Shown here one piece after another: positions 1 to 6,201 of a DNA stretch of 7,459 nt. The translations under genes and the position numbers were made by a program. The stretch spans positions 1 through 7,459 of the forward strand of contig JALWEK010000188.1 of NCBI GenBank assembly GCA_027014185.1. Direction: 5' to 3'. This DNA is from Aquificaceae bacterium (GTDB taxonomy: Bacteria; Aquificota; Aquificia; Aquificales; Aquificaceae). Numbering within the stretch: position 1 is the first letter of the stretch; each line of letters starts with the position of its first letter. Under the pieces are notes generated by a model. That model searched no databases. It was not told the origin of the DNA and saw nothing but the letters and a program-made list of their open reading frames with translations.

Positions 1-218
1 GGGCAGAAAATAGCCCTCCCGAGAGCATCCGTTCTTCCTACCTGGAACGGTAACTTGCTTCCGTCCCTGTAAACCTCATATCTCTCGTATGAAAACCTTG
101 TGTTATCGGGAAAATAGAAATTTACAACTATGCAATTACCTTCCCTTGAAATACCGTATTGTAGATTGTGCGCAAAGCATACAGAAACAATCAAGGTAAA
201 TAAAGCCACCCTTATCAT
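1..218 (-). CDS. nikL: Secreted NikL-like accessory protein of a nickel transporter (partial, 3' end outside window)
   Basis: The minus strand reads an open frame from an ATG at 218-216 to the left edge, giving 72 codons with no stop. The N-terminus is a typical signal peptide: Met-Ile-Arg, then a hydrophobic run to about residue 16 ending CFA, with likely cleavage before HNLQYG. The mature part reads as short beta-strands, with a stretch around residues 45-70 containing EVYRDG, PFQVGRTDALGRA. That pattern is seen in the NikL-type periplasmic partners of NikK in Nik(KL)MQO nickel transporters. The ATG overlaps the nikK stop in an ATGA, so the two are probably translationally coupled. The family call is by recognition of this pattern only and the C-terminus is not visible. 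A general secreted beta-sandwich protein is the alternative. Confidence 0.62.
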   Translation of the reverse strand, partial: MIRVALFTLIVSVCFAHNLQYGISREGNCIVVNFYFPDNTRFSYERYEVYRDGSKLPFQVGRTDALGRAIFC

Positions 219-901
219 CTCAGGTTAAAAACGAGAGTTGTAGCTCTTACAATGAAGTCTGCACCAGCGTCATCCGCTTTCCATCTTACCGATGCCCTGA
301 TTACCTGTGTACCCTTATGTCTGAGCCTAACATTTATCCTTCCATTTTCATCGGTTCTGCCTATAACGGTATCCTTATAAGCAACAACGGCATCCTTTAC
401 AGGTCTTCCCCTGTAATAAACTATCAGCGTAATTTTATCTCCCACTTTTGCTTTAAAAGGGTTCTCCGCAGGGGCTATCTCAAGGTCGTCGGTTAGAGGT
501 TCTTTAAATTTGCTCGACCAGCGGTATATGTTCTTAACACTCTCGTAGGACTGCCAGCTTTCTATAGCACCACTTAACTTGCTTTTGGGAAGATGTTTTA
601 TCCCGCTCACAGTTTTCGACCAGTAGCCTGTATTCAACAGTGCATAGACAACTGCACAATCCTCTCCCTTTAGCTTTGCAGGATATGTCTTCTCAAAATT
701 AGCAGCTTCTATGTTCCCTTGGTAGTTAAAACATTTGAAGCTCTGCACATTTTGGGGATTATAGTTTATAAAACCGCTCTCCCCTTCGGACGGATGTATG
801 TGTCCATAATAGAGAACGTAGTATGAATCTTCTTTGCTTATCCACAGATCATGCCCAAAGGCTATGTAACATAATATGAAGGCTATTGCGAGAGGCTTCA
901 C
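215..901 (-). CDS. nikK: Secreted NikK-like DUF4198 protein, probable periplasmic component of nickel uptake
   Basis: This is a 228-residue protein if started at the GTG at 901-899. That start follows GGAGG by six bases and puts a signal peptide at the N-terminus (MKPLAIAFILCYIAFG, likely cut before HDLWIS). The open frame runs 20 codons further upstream to an ATG at 961. That start would lie upstream of the predicted promoter -10 box and would bury the signal peptide, so I reject it. Mature features are an N-terminal His-Asp (17-18), the GHIHPSEGE segment (33-41) with two His that could bind metal, and a C-terminal Ig-like repeat (about 140-205) with GDKITLIVYYRGRPVKDA and GRTDENGRINV. This matches DUF4198 proteins linked to Ni/Co transporters. 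Beside hydrogenase genes, nickel is the sensible substrate. The start codon and function are inferred. Confidence 0.75.
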   Translation of the reverse strand: MKPLAIAFILCYIAFGHDLWISKEDSYYVLYYGHIHPSEGESGFINYNPQNVQSFKCFNYQGNIEAANFEKTYPAKLKGEDCAVVYALLNTGYWSKTVSGIKHLPKSKLSGAIESWQSYESVKNIYRWSSKFKEPLTDDLEIAPAENPFKAKVGDKITLIVYYRGRPVKDAVVAYKDTVIGRTDENGRINVRLRHKGTQVIRASVRWKADDAGADFIVRATTLVFNLR

Positions 902-907
902 ACATCG

Positions 908-915
908 CCTCCTTT
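908..915 (-). promoter_or_regulatory. Strong ribosome binding site that sets the nikK start
   Basis: The minus strand reads AAAGGAGG here, six bases before a GTG. It is the best Shine-Dalgarno match in the intergenic region. It decides for the GTG start at 901 over the upstream in-frame ATG at 961, which has no such site. Confidence 0.75.
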
Positions 916-939
916 TGGTATTACGAATTTCACAAAAGT

Positions 940-968
940 AATATAGCGAATGAATATTCATAAGTCAA
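940..968 (-). promoter_or_regulatory. Sigma70-type promoter of nikKL
   Basis: On the minus strand TTGACT (968-963) is followed after exactly 17 bases by TATATT (945-940). This is five of six matches to TTGACA, and a good -10 box. Transcription should start near 933, giving a leader of about 30 bases before the GTG at 901. The 17-bp spacer holds the perfect palindrome at 950-961, so a protein bound there would compete directly with RNA polymerase. Confidence 0.65.
950..961. promoter_or_regulatory. 12-bp perfect palindrome inside the nikK promoter spacer, candidate operator
   Basis: ATGAATATTCAT reads identically on both strands and lies wholly between the -35 and -10 boxes of the nikK promoter. 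That is a classic repressor position. A nickel- or hydrogen-responsive repressor would fit the gene content, but the sequence does not identify the binder. The half-site ATGAAT recurs near the hupS start and, in part, at the hypD start. Confidence 0.45.
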
Positions 969-1010
969 TCTTCTTCAGCTGATCGATCTCATACCTACAC
1001 GAATGGAGGC

Positions 1011-1026
1011 CCAATATATTCATTGG
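1011..1026. repeat. Short inverted repeat upstream of hypD
   Basis: CCAAT, six bases, ATTGG forms an inverted repeat with 5-base arms just before hypD. It encloses TATATT (1015-1020), which could be a -10 box, but no acceptable -35 lies 17 bases upstream. It also contains one more ATTCAT (1018-1023). If TATATT is the -10 box, the hypD transcript would be nearly leaderless. This would fit the poor Shine-Dalgarno there. Confidence 0.25.
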
Positions 1027-1030
1027 ACGA

Positions 1031-2173
1031 ATGAGCATTCATAAGCTTAAGCTCTTTAAGGATCCTAGGGAGGTAAGCAAGGTATTAAAGCTAATAGACA
1101 ATCTAGCTAAGAAAATGCCCAATCTGCCCATAAACATCATGGAATTCTGCGGTGGGCATACCCACTCGATAATGAAATATGGAATAGACCAGCTTCTTGA
1201 GGGTATTGTCAATTTCATACACGGCCCTGGTTGTCCTGTCTGTGTCATGCCTATGAGCAGGGTGGACTTGGCTATAGAACTGGCTAAACAGGGCGTAATT
1301 CTTTGCTCTTACGGTGATCTGCTAAGGGTTCCTGGATCTAGACGGAAGAGCCTGCTGGATATAAGGGCAGAAGGGGCTGATGTTCGTATGGTGTATTCTT
1401 GCCTAGATACTATCGAAATAGCTAAAAATAATCCGGGCCGCCAGGTTGTATTTTTCGCCATAGGGTTTGAGACAACTACTCCTCAAACGGCAGTGTTAAT
1501 AAAGAGGGCAAGAGAACTAGGTATTAACAACCTATCCGTAGTATGTAACCATGTGATTACGCCGGCTGCAATTCAACACATACTTAATGCGCCGGAGATG
1601 AGGGATATAGGCAAAGTCAGCATAGATGCTTTCATAGGACCGGGACACGTTAGCGCGATAATAGGAACAAGACCCTACGAGTATTTTGCTGAGGAGTTTT
1701 TAAAACCCGTAGTTATATCCGGCTTCGAGCCTGTAGACGTGCTCCAGGCTGTCTATATGATAATTAAACAGATAGTTAATGGGGTTGCTAAGGTCGAGAA
1801 CCAGTATAGTCGTTTCGTTACACGAGAAGGTAATAAAAAGGCGCAGAAGTTCGTTGCGGATGTATTTGAATTAAGGAAGGGGTTTGAATGGAGAGGCCTG
1901 GGCTGGGTGCCCTACAGTGCACTGAAAATAAAGAAGGAATACCAGTACTGGGATGCGGAAAAACGTTTTGTCGTAGCCTTACCGGAACCGCGAGAACATC
2001 CCGCCTGTATCTGCGGCAAAGTTATAAGAGGCGTAGCCCTGCCTACAGACTGCAAACTTTTTGGAACAGTATGTACTCCTTCCAATCCGCTAGGCTCCTG
2101 TATGGTCTCCTCTGAGGGAGCCTGTGCAGCTTACTTCAAGTACAAAAAAGATCTGATAGCTACAAAATTATGA
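1031..2173 (+). CDS. hypD: Hydrogenase maturation factor HypD
   Basis: HypD, with HypC, is the cytoplasmic scaffold on which the Fe(CN)2CO unit of [NiFe]-hydrogenase is assembled. The 380-residue length is normal for the family. Signature parts are all present: MEFCGGHTHSI with Cys40, HGPGCPVC with Cys68 and Cys71, and the GFETTTP motif at 145-151. The cysteine-rich C-terminus holds Cys326, Cys328, Cys341, Cys348, Cys357 and Cys365 in the pattern CICG, CKLFGTVCTP, GSCMVSSEGACAAYF, and should carry the [4Fe-4S] cluster. The ATG at 1031 gives the usual short N-terminus. Only GGA at 1025-1027 precedes it, so initiation may be weak or leaderless. The stop overlaps the hypX start as ATGA. No hypC is visible nearby. 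Sampled lines are about 35-45% GC, clearly below hypX. Confidence 0.97.
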   Translation: MSIHKLKLFKDPREVSKVLKLIDNLAKKMPNLPINIMEFCGGHTHSIMKYGIDQLLEGIVNFIHGPGCPVCVMPMSRVDLAIELAKQGVILCSYGDLLRVPGSRRKSLLDIRAEGADVRMVYSCLDTIEIAKNNPGRQVVFFAIGFETTTPQTAVLIKRARELGINNLSVVCNHVITPAAIQHILNAPEMRDIGKVSIDAFIGPGHVSAIIGTRPYEYFAEEFLKPVVISGFEPVDVLQAVYMIIKQIVNGVAKVENQYSRFVTREGNKKAQKFVADVFELRKGFEWRGLGWVPYSALKIKKEYQYWDAEKRFVVALPEPREHPACICGKVIRGVALPTDCKLFGTVCTPSNPLGSCMVSSEGACAAYFKYKKDLIATKL

Positions 2174-3876
2174 AAGTGCTCTTTTACTGCTACCGCTTCA
2201 ACTCACTGTCCCAGAGGCTATACTGCGAACTAACAGAGAGAGGACACGAGGTCTCCGTCGAGCTGGACGTCCATCCAGAGCTCATGATAGAGGCGGCGGA
2301 GCTCTACAAACCCGACCTCATAATAGCTCCGTTCCTCAAGAGAAAGATTCCCTCCGAGGTCTGGAGGCGCTACAAGACACTGATAGTCCATCCGGGAGTG
2401 AGGGGCGACAGGGGACCCTCTGCCCTTGACTGGGCGATAGTGAGGGGTGAGAGGGTGTGGGGGGTTACCCTGATAGAGGCTCACGAGGAGTACGACGCGG
2501 GGGACCTCTGGGCGTGGAGGGAGTTCCCCATGAGGTTCGCAAGGAAGTCCAGCATCTACAGGAACGAGGTAACTGAGGCTGCCGTTGAGTGTGTCCTTGA
2601 GGCTGTTGAGAAGTCTGAAAGTGGGAACTTCATACCGGAGCCCCAGAGGGAGGGAAGATGGAACCCGAGGATGGAGCAGTCCGTGAGGAGAATAGACTGG
2701 GATAAGGACTCAACGGAGGACGTTCTGAGAAAGATCTACGCGAGCGACAGCCAGCCGGGAGTGCTTGACGGGAGGGTCTTCGGGGAGGAGGTCTTCCTCT
2801 ACAACGCTTACCCCGAGGAGGAGCTGAGGGGAAAGCCCGGGGAGGTTCTGGCGAGGAGGGATGAGGCGGTTTGCGTGGGGACGAGGGACGGGGCTGTGTG
2901 GATAACCCACGTGAGGAAGAGAGGTAAGGAGTCCATAAAGCTCCCCGTTCTGAGGGTCTTTCCAGAGCTCGCAGATAGCGTTCCAGAGGTTGAGATAAAA
3001 CCCTGGGAGAGGGTTGACTTTAAAACCTACATGGAGGTTGAGTACGAGGAGAAGGGGGATGTGGGATACGTACACTTCAGGTTCTACAACGGGGCGATGT
3101 CAACCGAGCAGTGTGAAAGGCTCAGAGATGTTGTGAGGTACGCAAAGAGGAGACCTGTCAAAGCAATAGTCTTCCTAGGTCAGGAGGACTTCTTCTCGAA
3201 CGGGATGAACTTAAACACTATAGAGAACGCTGAGAGCCCGCCGGATGAGTCCTGGAGGAACATAAACGCAATGGACGACCTCTGTGAGGAGATACTGAGG
3301 ACTCCCGACAAGCTGACGGTGGCCGGGATGCAGGGGAACGCGGGCGCCGGAGGAGTATTCCTTGCCCTCACATGCGACCTTGTCTTTGCGAGGAGGGGAG
3401 TGGTTCTGAATCCCCACTACAAGAACATAGGGAACCTCTACGGCTCCGAGTTCTGGACCTACACACTCCCCAAAAGGGTCGGCTGGGATAGGGGAAGGGA
3501 GGTAATGGAGAGGAGGATGCCGATAAGCTCAGGGGAAGCCAGGAGAATAGGTCTCATAGACGGTGTGTTTGGAAGGACTCCTTCGGAGTTCAGGAAAGAG
3601 TTAAAGAGGAGGGTTGAGGAGTTCGTGAGATCAAGGGATTTTATGAAGTTCATGGAGGAGAAGAGAAGAGAGAGGACGAGTCCCGAGTGGCTTGAGCTTA
3701 TAGAGAGATGCAGGAGAGAAGAGCTTGAGCACATGAAGCTGAACTTCTACGGCTTTGATACGAGCTACCACATAGCGAGGTACTACTTCGTCCACAGGGT
3801 TCCCCACTTCAGAACCCCTCCCTACCTGGCTGTTCACAGGCGTATCTCAACATATCCTAGGCAGCAGTTCTCCTGA
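2170..3876 (+). CDS. hypX: HypX (HoxX), CO-producing hydrogenase maturation enzyme
   Basis: HypX makes the active-site CO ligand from N10-formyl-tetrahydrofolate under aerobic conditions. Of the 568 residues, about 1-150 form a formyltransferase-like domain with HPGVRGDRGPSALDWAI (74-90). His74 and Asp109 (in YDAGD) align with the catalytic His and Asp of methionyl-tRNA formyltransferase; Ile72 stands where that enzyme has Asn. A linker and OB-like region runs to about 285. A crotonase domain follows from about 290 to 490, with FFSNGMNL (341-348), GNAGAGGVFLAL (389-400) and LYGSEFW (423-429). The ATG overlaps the hypD stop, so translation is probably coupled. The last nine residues (560-568) are read from DNA antisense to hypE, and the tail from about 558 looks acquired. 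GC is about 50-55% in sampled lines with GAG/AGG/CTC-rich codons, unlike the neighbours. Confidence 0.95.
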   Translation: MKVLFYCYRFNSLSQRLYCELTERGHEVSVELDVHPELMIEAAELYKPDLIIAPFLKRKIPSEVWRRYKTLIVHPGVRGDRGPSALDWAIVRGERVWGVTLIEAHEEYDAGDLWAWREFPMRFARKSSIYRNEVTEAAVECVLEAVEKSESGNFIPEPQREGRWNPRMEQSVRRIDWDKDSTEDVLRKIYASDSQPGVLDGRVFGEEVFLYNAYPEEELRGKPGEVLARRDEAVCVGTRDGAVWITHVRKRGKESIKLPVLRVFPELADSVPEVEIKPWERVDFKTYMEVEYEEKGDVGYVHFRFYNGAMSTEQCERLRDVVRYAKRRPVKAIVFLGQEDFFSNGMNLNTIENAESPPDESWRNINAMDDLCEEILRTPDKLTVAGMQGNAGAGGVFLALTCDLVFARRGVVLNPHYKNIGNLYGSEFWTYTLPKRVGWDRGREVMERRMPISSGEARRIGLIDGVFGRTPSEFRKELKRRVEEFVRSRDFMKFMEEKRRERTSPEWLELIERCRREELEHMKLNFYGFDTSYHIARYYFVHRVPHFRTPPYLAVHRRISTYPRQQFS

Positions 3877-4845
3877 AGGGTTTTCCATAATCCTTAAAGC
3901 GCCGTATAGGGTCCTTATAACTACCCTTGGTTTGTCTCTGGAAGCTACACGCCCTATTATGGCTGCATCCTTCCCCTTTGGATGGTTCTTTAACACGTTG
4001 AGAGCCTCGTCTGCAAATTTCTCCTCAACCGCTATTACAACCATACCTTCGTTAGCAAGATGTGTTGGTTCAAAGCCTAGTAGCTCACATATCCCCTTTA
4101 CAGGGTCCTTAACAGGTATGCTTGCTTCATCCACCTCTATTTCCACCCCTGATGCCTGCGCCCACTCGTTAAGAACTGCAGCAATGCCACCTCTCGTGGG
4201 ATCCCTCATAGCCTTTATGCCCTGTATCCGGGCGAGTAAAGACTCTATAAGGTCCCACAATGGAGAGCAATCGCTTTCAAGATCCATTTCAAAGTTCATA
4301 CCCTCTCTTTCCGCCATTATGCATGCCCCATGGTCCCCAACGGTGCCAGAAACGAGAATTACATCGCCGGGAGCTAAGTTTCTGGAGGACAAGCCTTCGT
4401 AAACTATCTCTCCTATTCCTGCGGCGGATATAAATACTTTGTCTGCATGCCCTTTGGGTACTACTTTAGTATCACCTGCTATTATTCGGATACCAACGTC
4501 TTTTGCTTCTCTTGACATACTTCCCACTATACGTTTTAGGTCCTCGAAAGGAAGTCCCTCCTCAATAATAAAAGATACCGTCATAAAGAGAGGTTTGGCT
4601 CCCATCACAGCTAGGTCATTCACCGTGCCTGCAACGGACAGTTTACCTATGTCGCCTCCCTTAAAAAACAGGGGTGATACTGTAAATCCATCTGTGGTCA
4701 CCGCTATCTTACCTGGCCCACAAACTACCGAAGCATCCTCGAGTTCATTTAATAAGGGATCATTAAACTCTTTTATGAACACATCGTTTATAAGCCTCCG
4801 AGAGTCCTCGCCCCCAGATCCGTGGGCTAAAGTAATCAGCTTCAT
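3847..4845 (-). CDS. hypE: Hydrogenase maturation protein HypE
   Basis: HypE dehydrates a carbamoyl group on its C-terminal cysteine, delivered by HypF, to the thiocyanate that provides the cyanide ligands of the active-site iron. The 332-residue protein belongs to the PurM/AIR-synthase-like ATPase family. Motifs in order are AHGSGGEDSRRLI (8-20), TTDGFTVSPLFFKGGDIGKL (50-69), AGTVNDLAVMGAKP, IIAGDTKVV, VSGTVGDHGA and MRDPTRGGIAAVLNE. The essential end PRIC is intact, with Cys332 as the last residue. The start has an excellent RBS (GGGAGGA five bases upstream). It lies 12 bp after the large subunit stop, so it is the third gene of the hydrogenase operon. Its 3' end overlaps hypX by 30 bp head-on, leaving no room for a terminator between them. 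Confidence 0.97.
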   Translation of the reverse strand: MKLITLAHGSGGEDSRRLINDVFIKEFNDPLLNELEDASVVCGPGKIAVTTDGFTVSPLFFKGGDIGKLSVAGTVNDLAVMGAKPLFMTVSFIIEEGLPFEDLKRIVGSMSREAKDVGIRIIAGDTKVVPKGHADKVFISAAGIGEIVYEGLSSRNLAPGDVILVSGTVGDHGACIMAEREGMNFEMDLESDCSPLWDLIESLLARIQGIKAMRDPTRGGIAAVLNEWAQASGVEIEVDEASIPVKDPVKGICELLGFEPTHLANEGMVVIAVEEKFADEALNVLKNHPKGKDAAIIGRVASRDKPRVVIRTLYGALRIMENPSGELLPRIC

Positions 4846-4850
4846 TTTTG

Positions 4851-4857
4851 TCCTCCC
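4851..4857 (-). promoter_or_regulatory. Ribosome binding site of hypE
   Basis: The minus strand reads GGGAGGA followed by CAAAA and ATG. It occupies almost the whole 12-bp gap between the large subunit stop and hypE. It is much stronger than anything ahead of the hydrogenase small subunit. Confidence 0.75.
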
Positions 4858-6201
4858 TCAATGGCTTGTGCAAACAGAGCAGACATCAAAGCTCCTTAAA
4901 ACTATATAAGCGAACGGCTCAGAATCCAGACCAATCAAAGCTTTTTCTACAACACCTAAATAGACATCGTCCCTTGGCCCCAGGTTCCAAACAGTAGGGG
5001 TTATAATGTCGTACGATTTGATTCTCCCTCCTTCAACAGCCAGTTTGTGGATCAGGGTCCCCCTCGCCGCTTCGACTACACCGACGCCCGCACCCGAAAA
5101 CTTATCCATATCTATACCTGATTCAATCCAGCTATCCTCAGAGAGATCAATTTTTTTGAGCTTCTCTAAGATTGATAAGGAGAGGGTAAGTATCTCATCT
5201 ACCCTCGCAAACACTCTTACGAGAACGCTATCCTCGAGCACTTTGAATAAACTTGTAACTCTGGGATTTTTAGAGATTACCTGCCTAGCAATAGGCCCTG
5301 TTTCGAAGGGCATACCGTTATATCTCGCAGCTTTTGCCCAGCTATAACCCTTACCGTTAGCAGAGAAGAAAGAATATGCATCTGCTTCGTATACCCTGGC
5401 AATATCAAACTTGCACGTTCTTTTGGTTTTCACTCCATTCATTACACATGGTTCTATATAACCACCTGTTAGGAACCTTTTGTAGCTTTTGCCAATAGAA
5501 TCTAAACCTCTATCTCGGCACACCTTGAAAAAGTCGCCTAGATCACCACCCACAACATCTAAGATCTCTTTGCCTTTAAGGCCTAAGTAACTGTCAATAT
5601 CCAAATTAACAACATAATTTTTAAAGAATTCGATAATACGATTCACCAGCGATTCAACGCTCACTATATCTGAATCTGTAGGATCACTCGTAACACCCCC
5701 TGGAACTATATAGGAATTATGAGGCCACTGGCCTGCTAGTGTTGCTAAAGCCTTGGTTGCGTAATTACTCGCCCTTAACCCTTCCCTCCATCTTGAGCCC
5801 TTTACAGGGGTAAATTTATCTTCCAGCTTCGGATCCAACCTAACTATATCCGGCATAAGGTACAGGTAGAACCACTTTATATGGTTCTGGATGATCTCAA
5901 GCATCAATGTAATGTCCCTCATGAGCTTAGCTTTATTTGTTAAGAGTGTGTTGTAGCCTCCCCTTTTGAAGGCATCTTCTATAGCTTCAACAGTAGCTCT
6001 TAGATGGGCATGCCCGCATATACCACAAACTCTCGGAGTTATAACCGTAGCGTCCAGCAGCGGTCTATCGACCAGTATCCGCTCAAAACCTCTAAAGTGA
6101 GGGACCGCTACATAGGCGTCCTTTACTTTCCCAGCCGACCAGAAAAGTTTTAGCTTTACTTCTCCCTCTAATCTAGTTAAGGTATGCTTACTCAGCCTCA
6201 T
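4858..6201 (-). CDS. hupL: [NiFe]-hydrogenase large (catalytic) subunit, group 2-like, without C-terminal extension
   Basis: This subunit holds the Ni-Fe active site. I start it at the ATG at 6201-6199 (447 residues), which lies seven bases after GAGG; a TTG one codon upstream is the alternative. Ligands are visible in both canonical motifs: RVCGICGHAHLRA (Cys59, Cys62, His66) and DVCSVCTSH (Cys441, Cys444). Supporting blocks are FRGFERIL, ARGTLIHKLAVEGG and TPTVWNLGPRD. The protein ends at the histidine (447) where the maturation endopeptidase normally cuts, so the usual cleaved extension is absent. That trait is known from H2-sensing HupV/HoxC. The residue between the first two Cys ligands is Gly-Ile rather than the commoner Gly-Val; Ile there is reported for sensor hydrogenases. 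The start overlaps the small subunit gene by 14 bp. Confidence 0.93.
   Translation of the reverse strand: MRLSKHTLTRLEGEVKLKLFWSAGKVKDAYVAVPHFRGFERILVDRPLLDATVITPRVCGICGHAHLRATVEAIEDAFKRGGYNTLLTNKAKLMRDITLMLEIIQNHIKWFYLYLMPDIVRLDPKLEDKFTPVKGSRWREGLRASNYATKALATLAGQWPHNSYIVPGGVTSDPTDSDIVSVESLVNRIIEFFKNYVVNLDIDSYLGLKGKEILDVVGGDLGDFFKVCRDRGLDSIGKSYKRFLTGGYIEPCVMNGVKTKRTCKFDIARVYEADAYSFFSANGKGYSWAKAARYNGMPFETGPIARQVISKNPRVTSLFKVLEDSVLVRVFARVDEILTLSLSILEKLKKIDLSEDSWIESGIDMDKFSGAGVGVVEAARGTLIHKLAVEGGRIKSYDIITPTVWNLGPRDDVYLGVVEKALIGLDSEPFAYIVLRSFDVCSVCTSH

Larger units (their letters stand above)
947..1045 (+). repeat. Imperfect 18-bp direct repeat flanking the nikK-hypD intergenic region
   Basis: CGAATGAATATTCATAAG at 947-964 and CGAATGAGCATTCATAAG at 1028-1045 match at 16 of 18 bases; only the two central bases differ. 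The left copy sits in the nikK promoter and the right copy covers the hypD start codon (ATG 1031-1033). Both copies have the same orientation. After the repeat the two sequences diverge: 6 of the next 15 bases match. Either two operator sites or a small duplication of the hypD start would explain it. Confidence 0.6.

Noticed and set aside
902..961. N-terminal extension of the NikK-like protein from the ATG at 961
   Set aside because: It lies upstream of the predicted transcription start and lacks a ribosome site, and it would place about 20 residues before a clear signal peptide.
2710..3075. Minus-strand open frame of 121 codons inside hypX
   Set aside because: Long antisense frames are expected opposite GC-richer DNA with GAG/AGG codons; there is no start context or protein-like pattern.
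3932..4909. Two plus-strand open frames of 156 codons each, opposite hypE
   Set aside because: They are antisense to well-supported hypE codons, show low-complexity Ser/Pro-rich translations and match no recognisable motif.
5006..5347. Plus-strand open frame of 113 codons inside the large subunit gene
   Set aside because: It is antisense to conserved hydrogenase sequence and has a Ser/Thr/Leu-biased composition typical of shadow frames.
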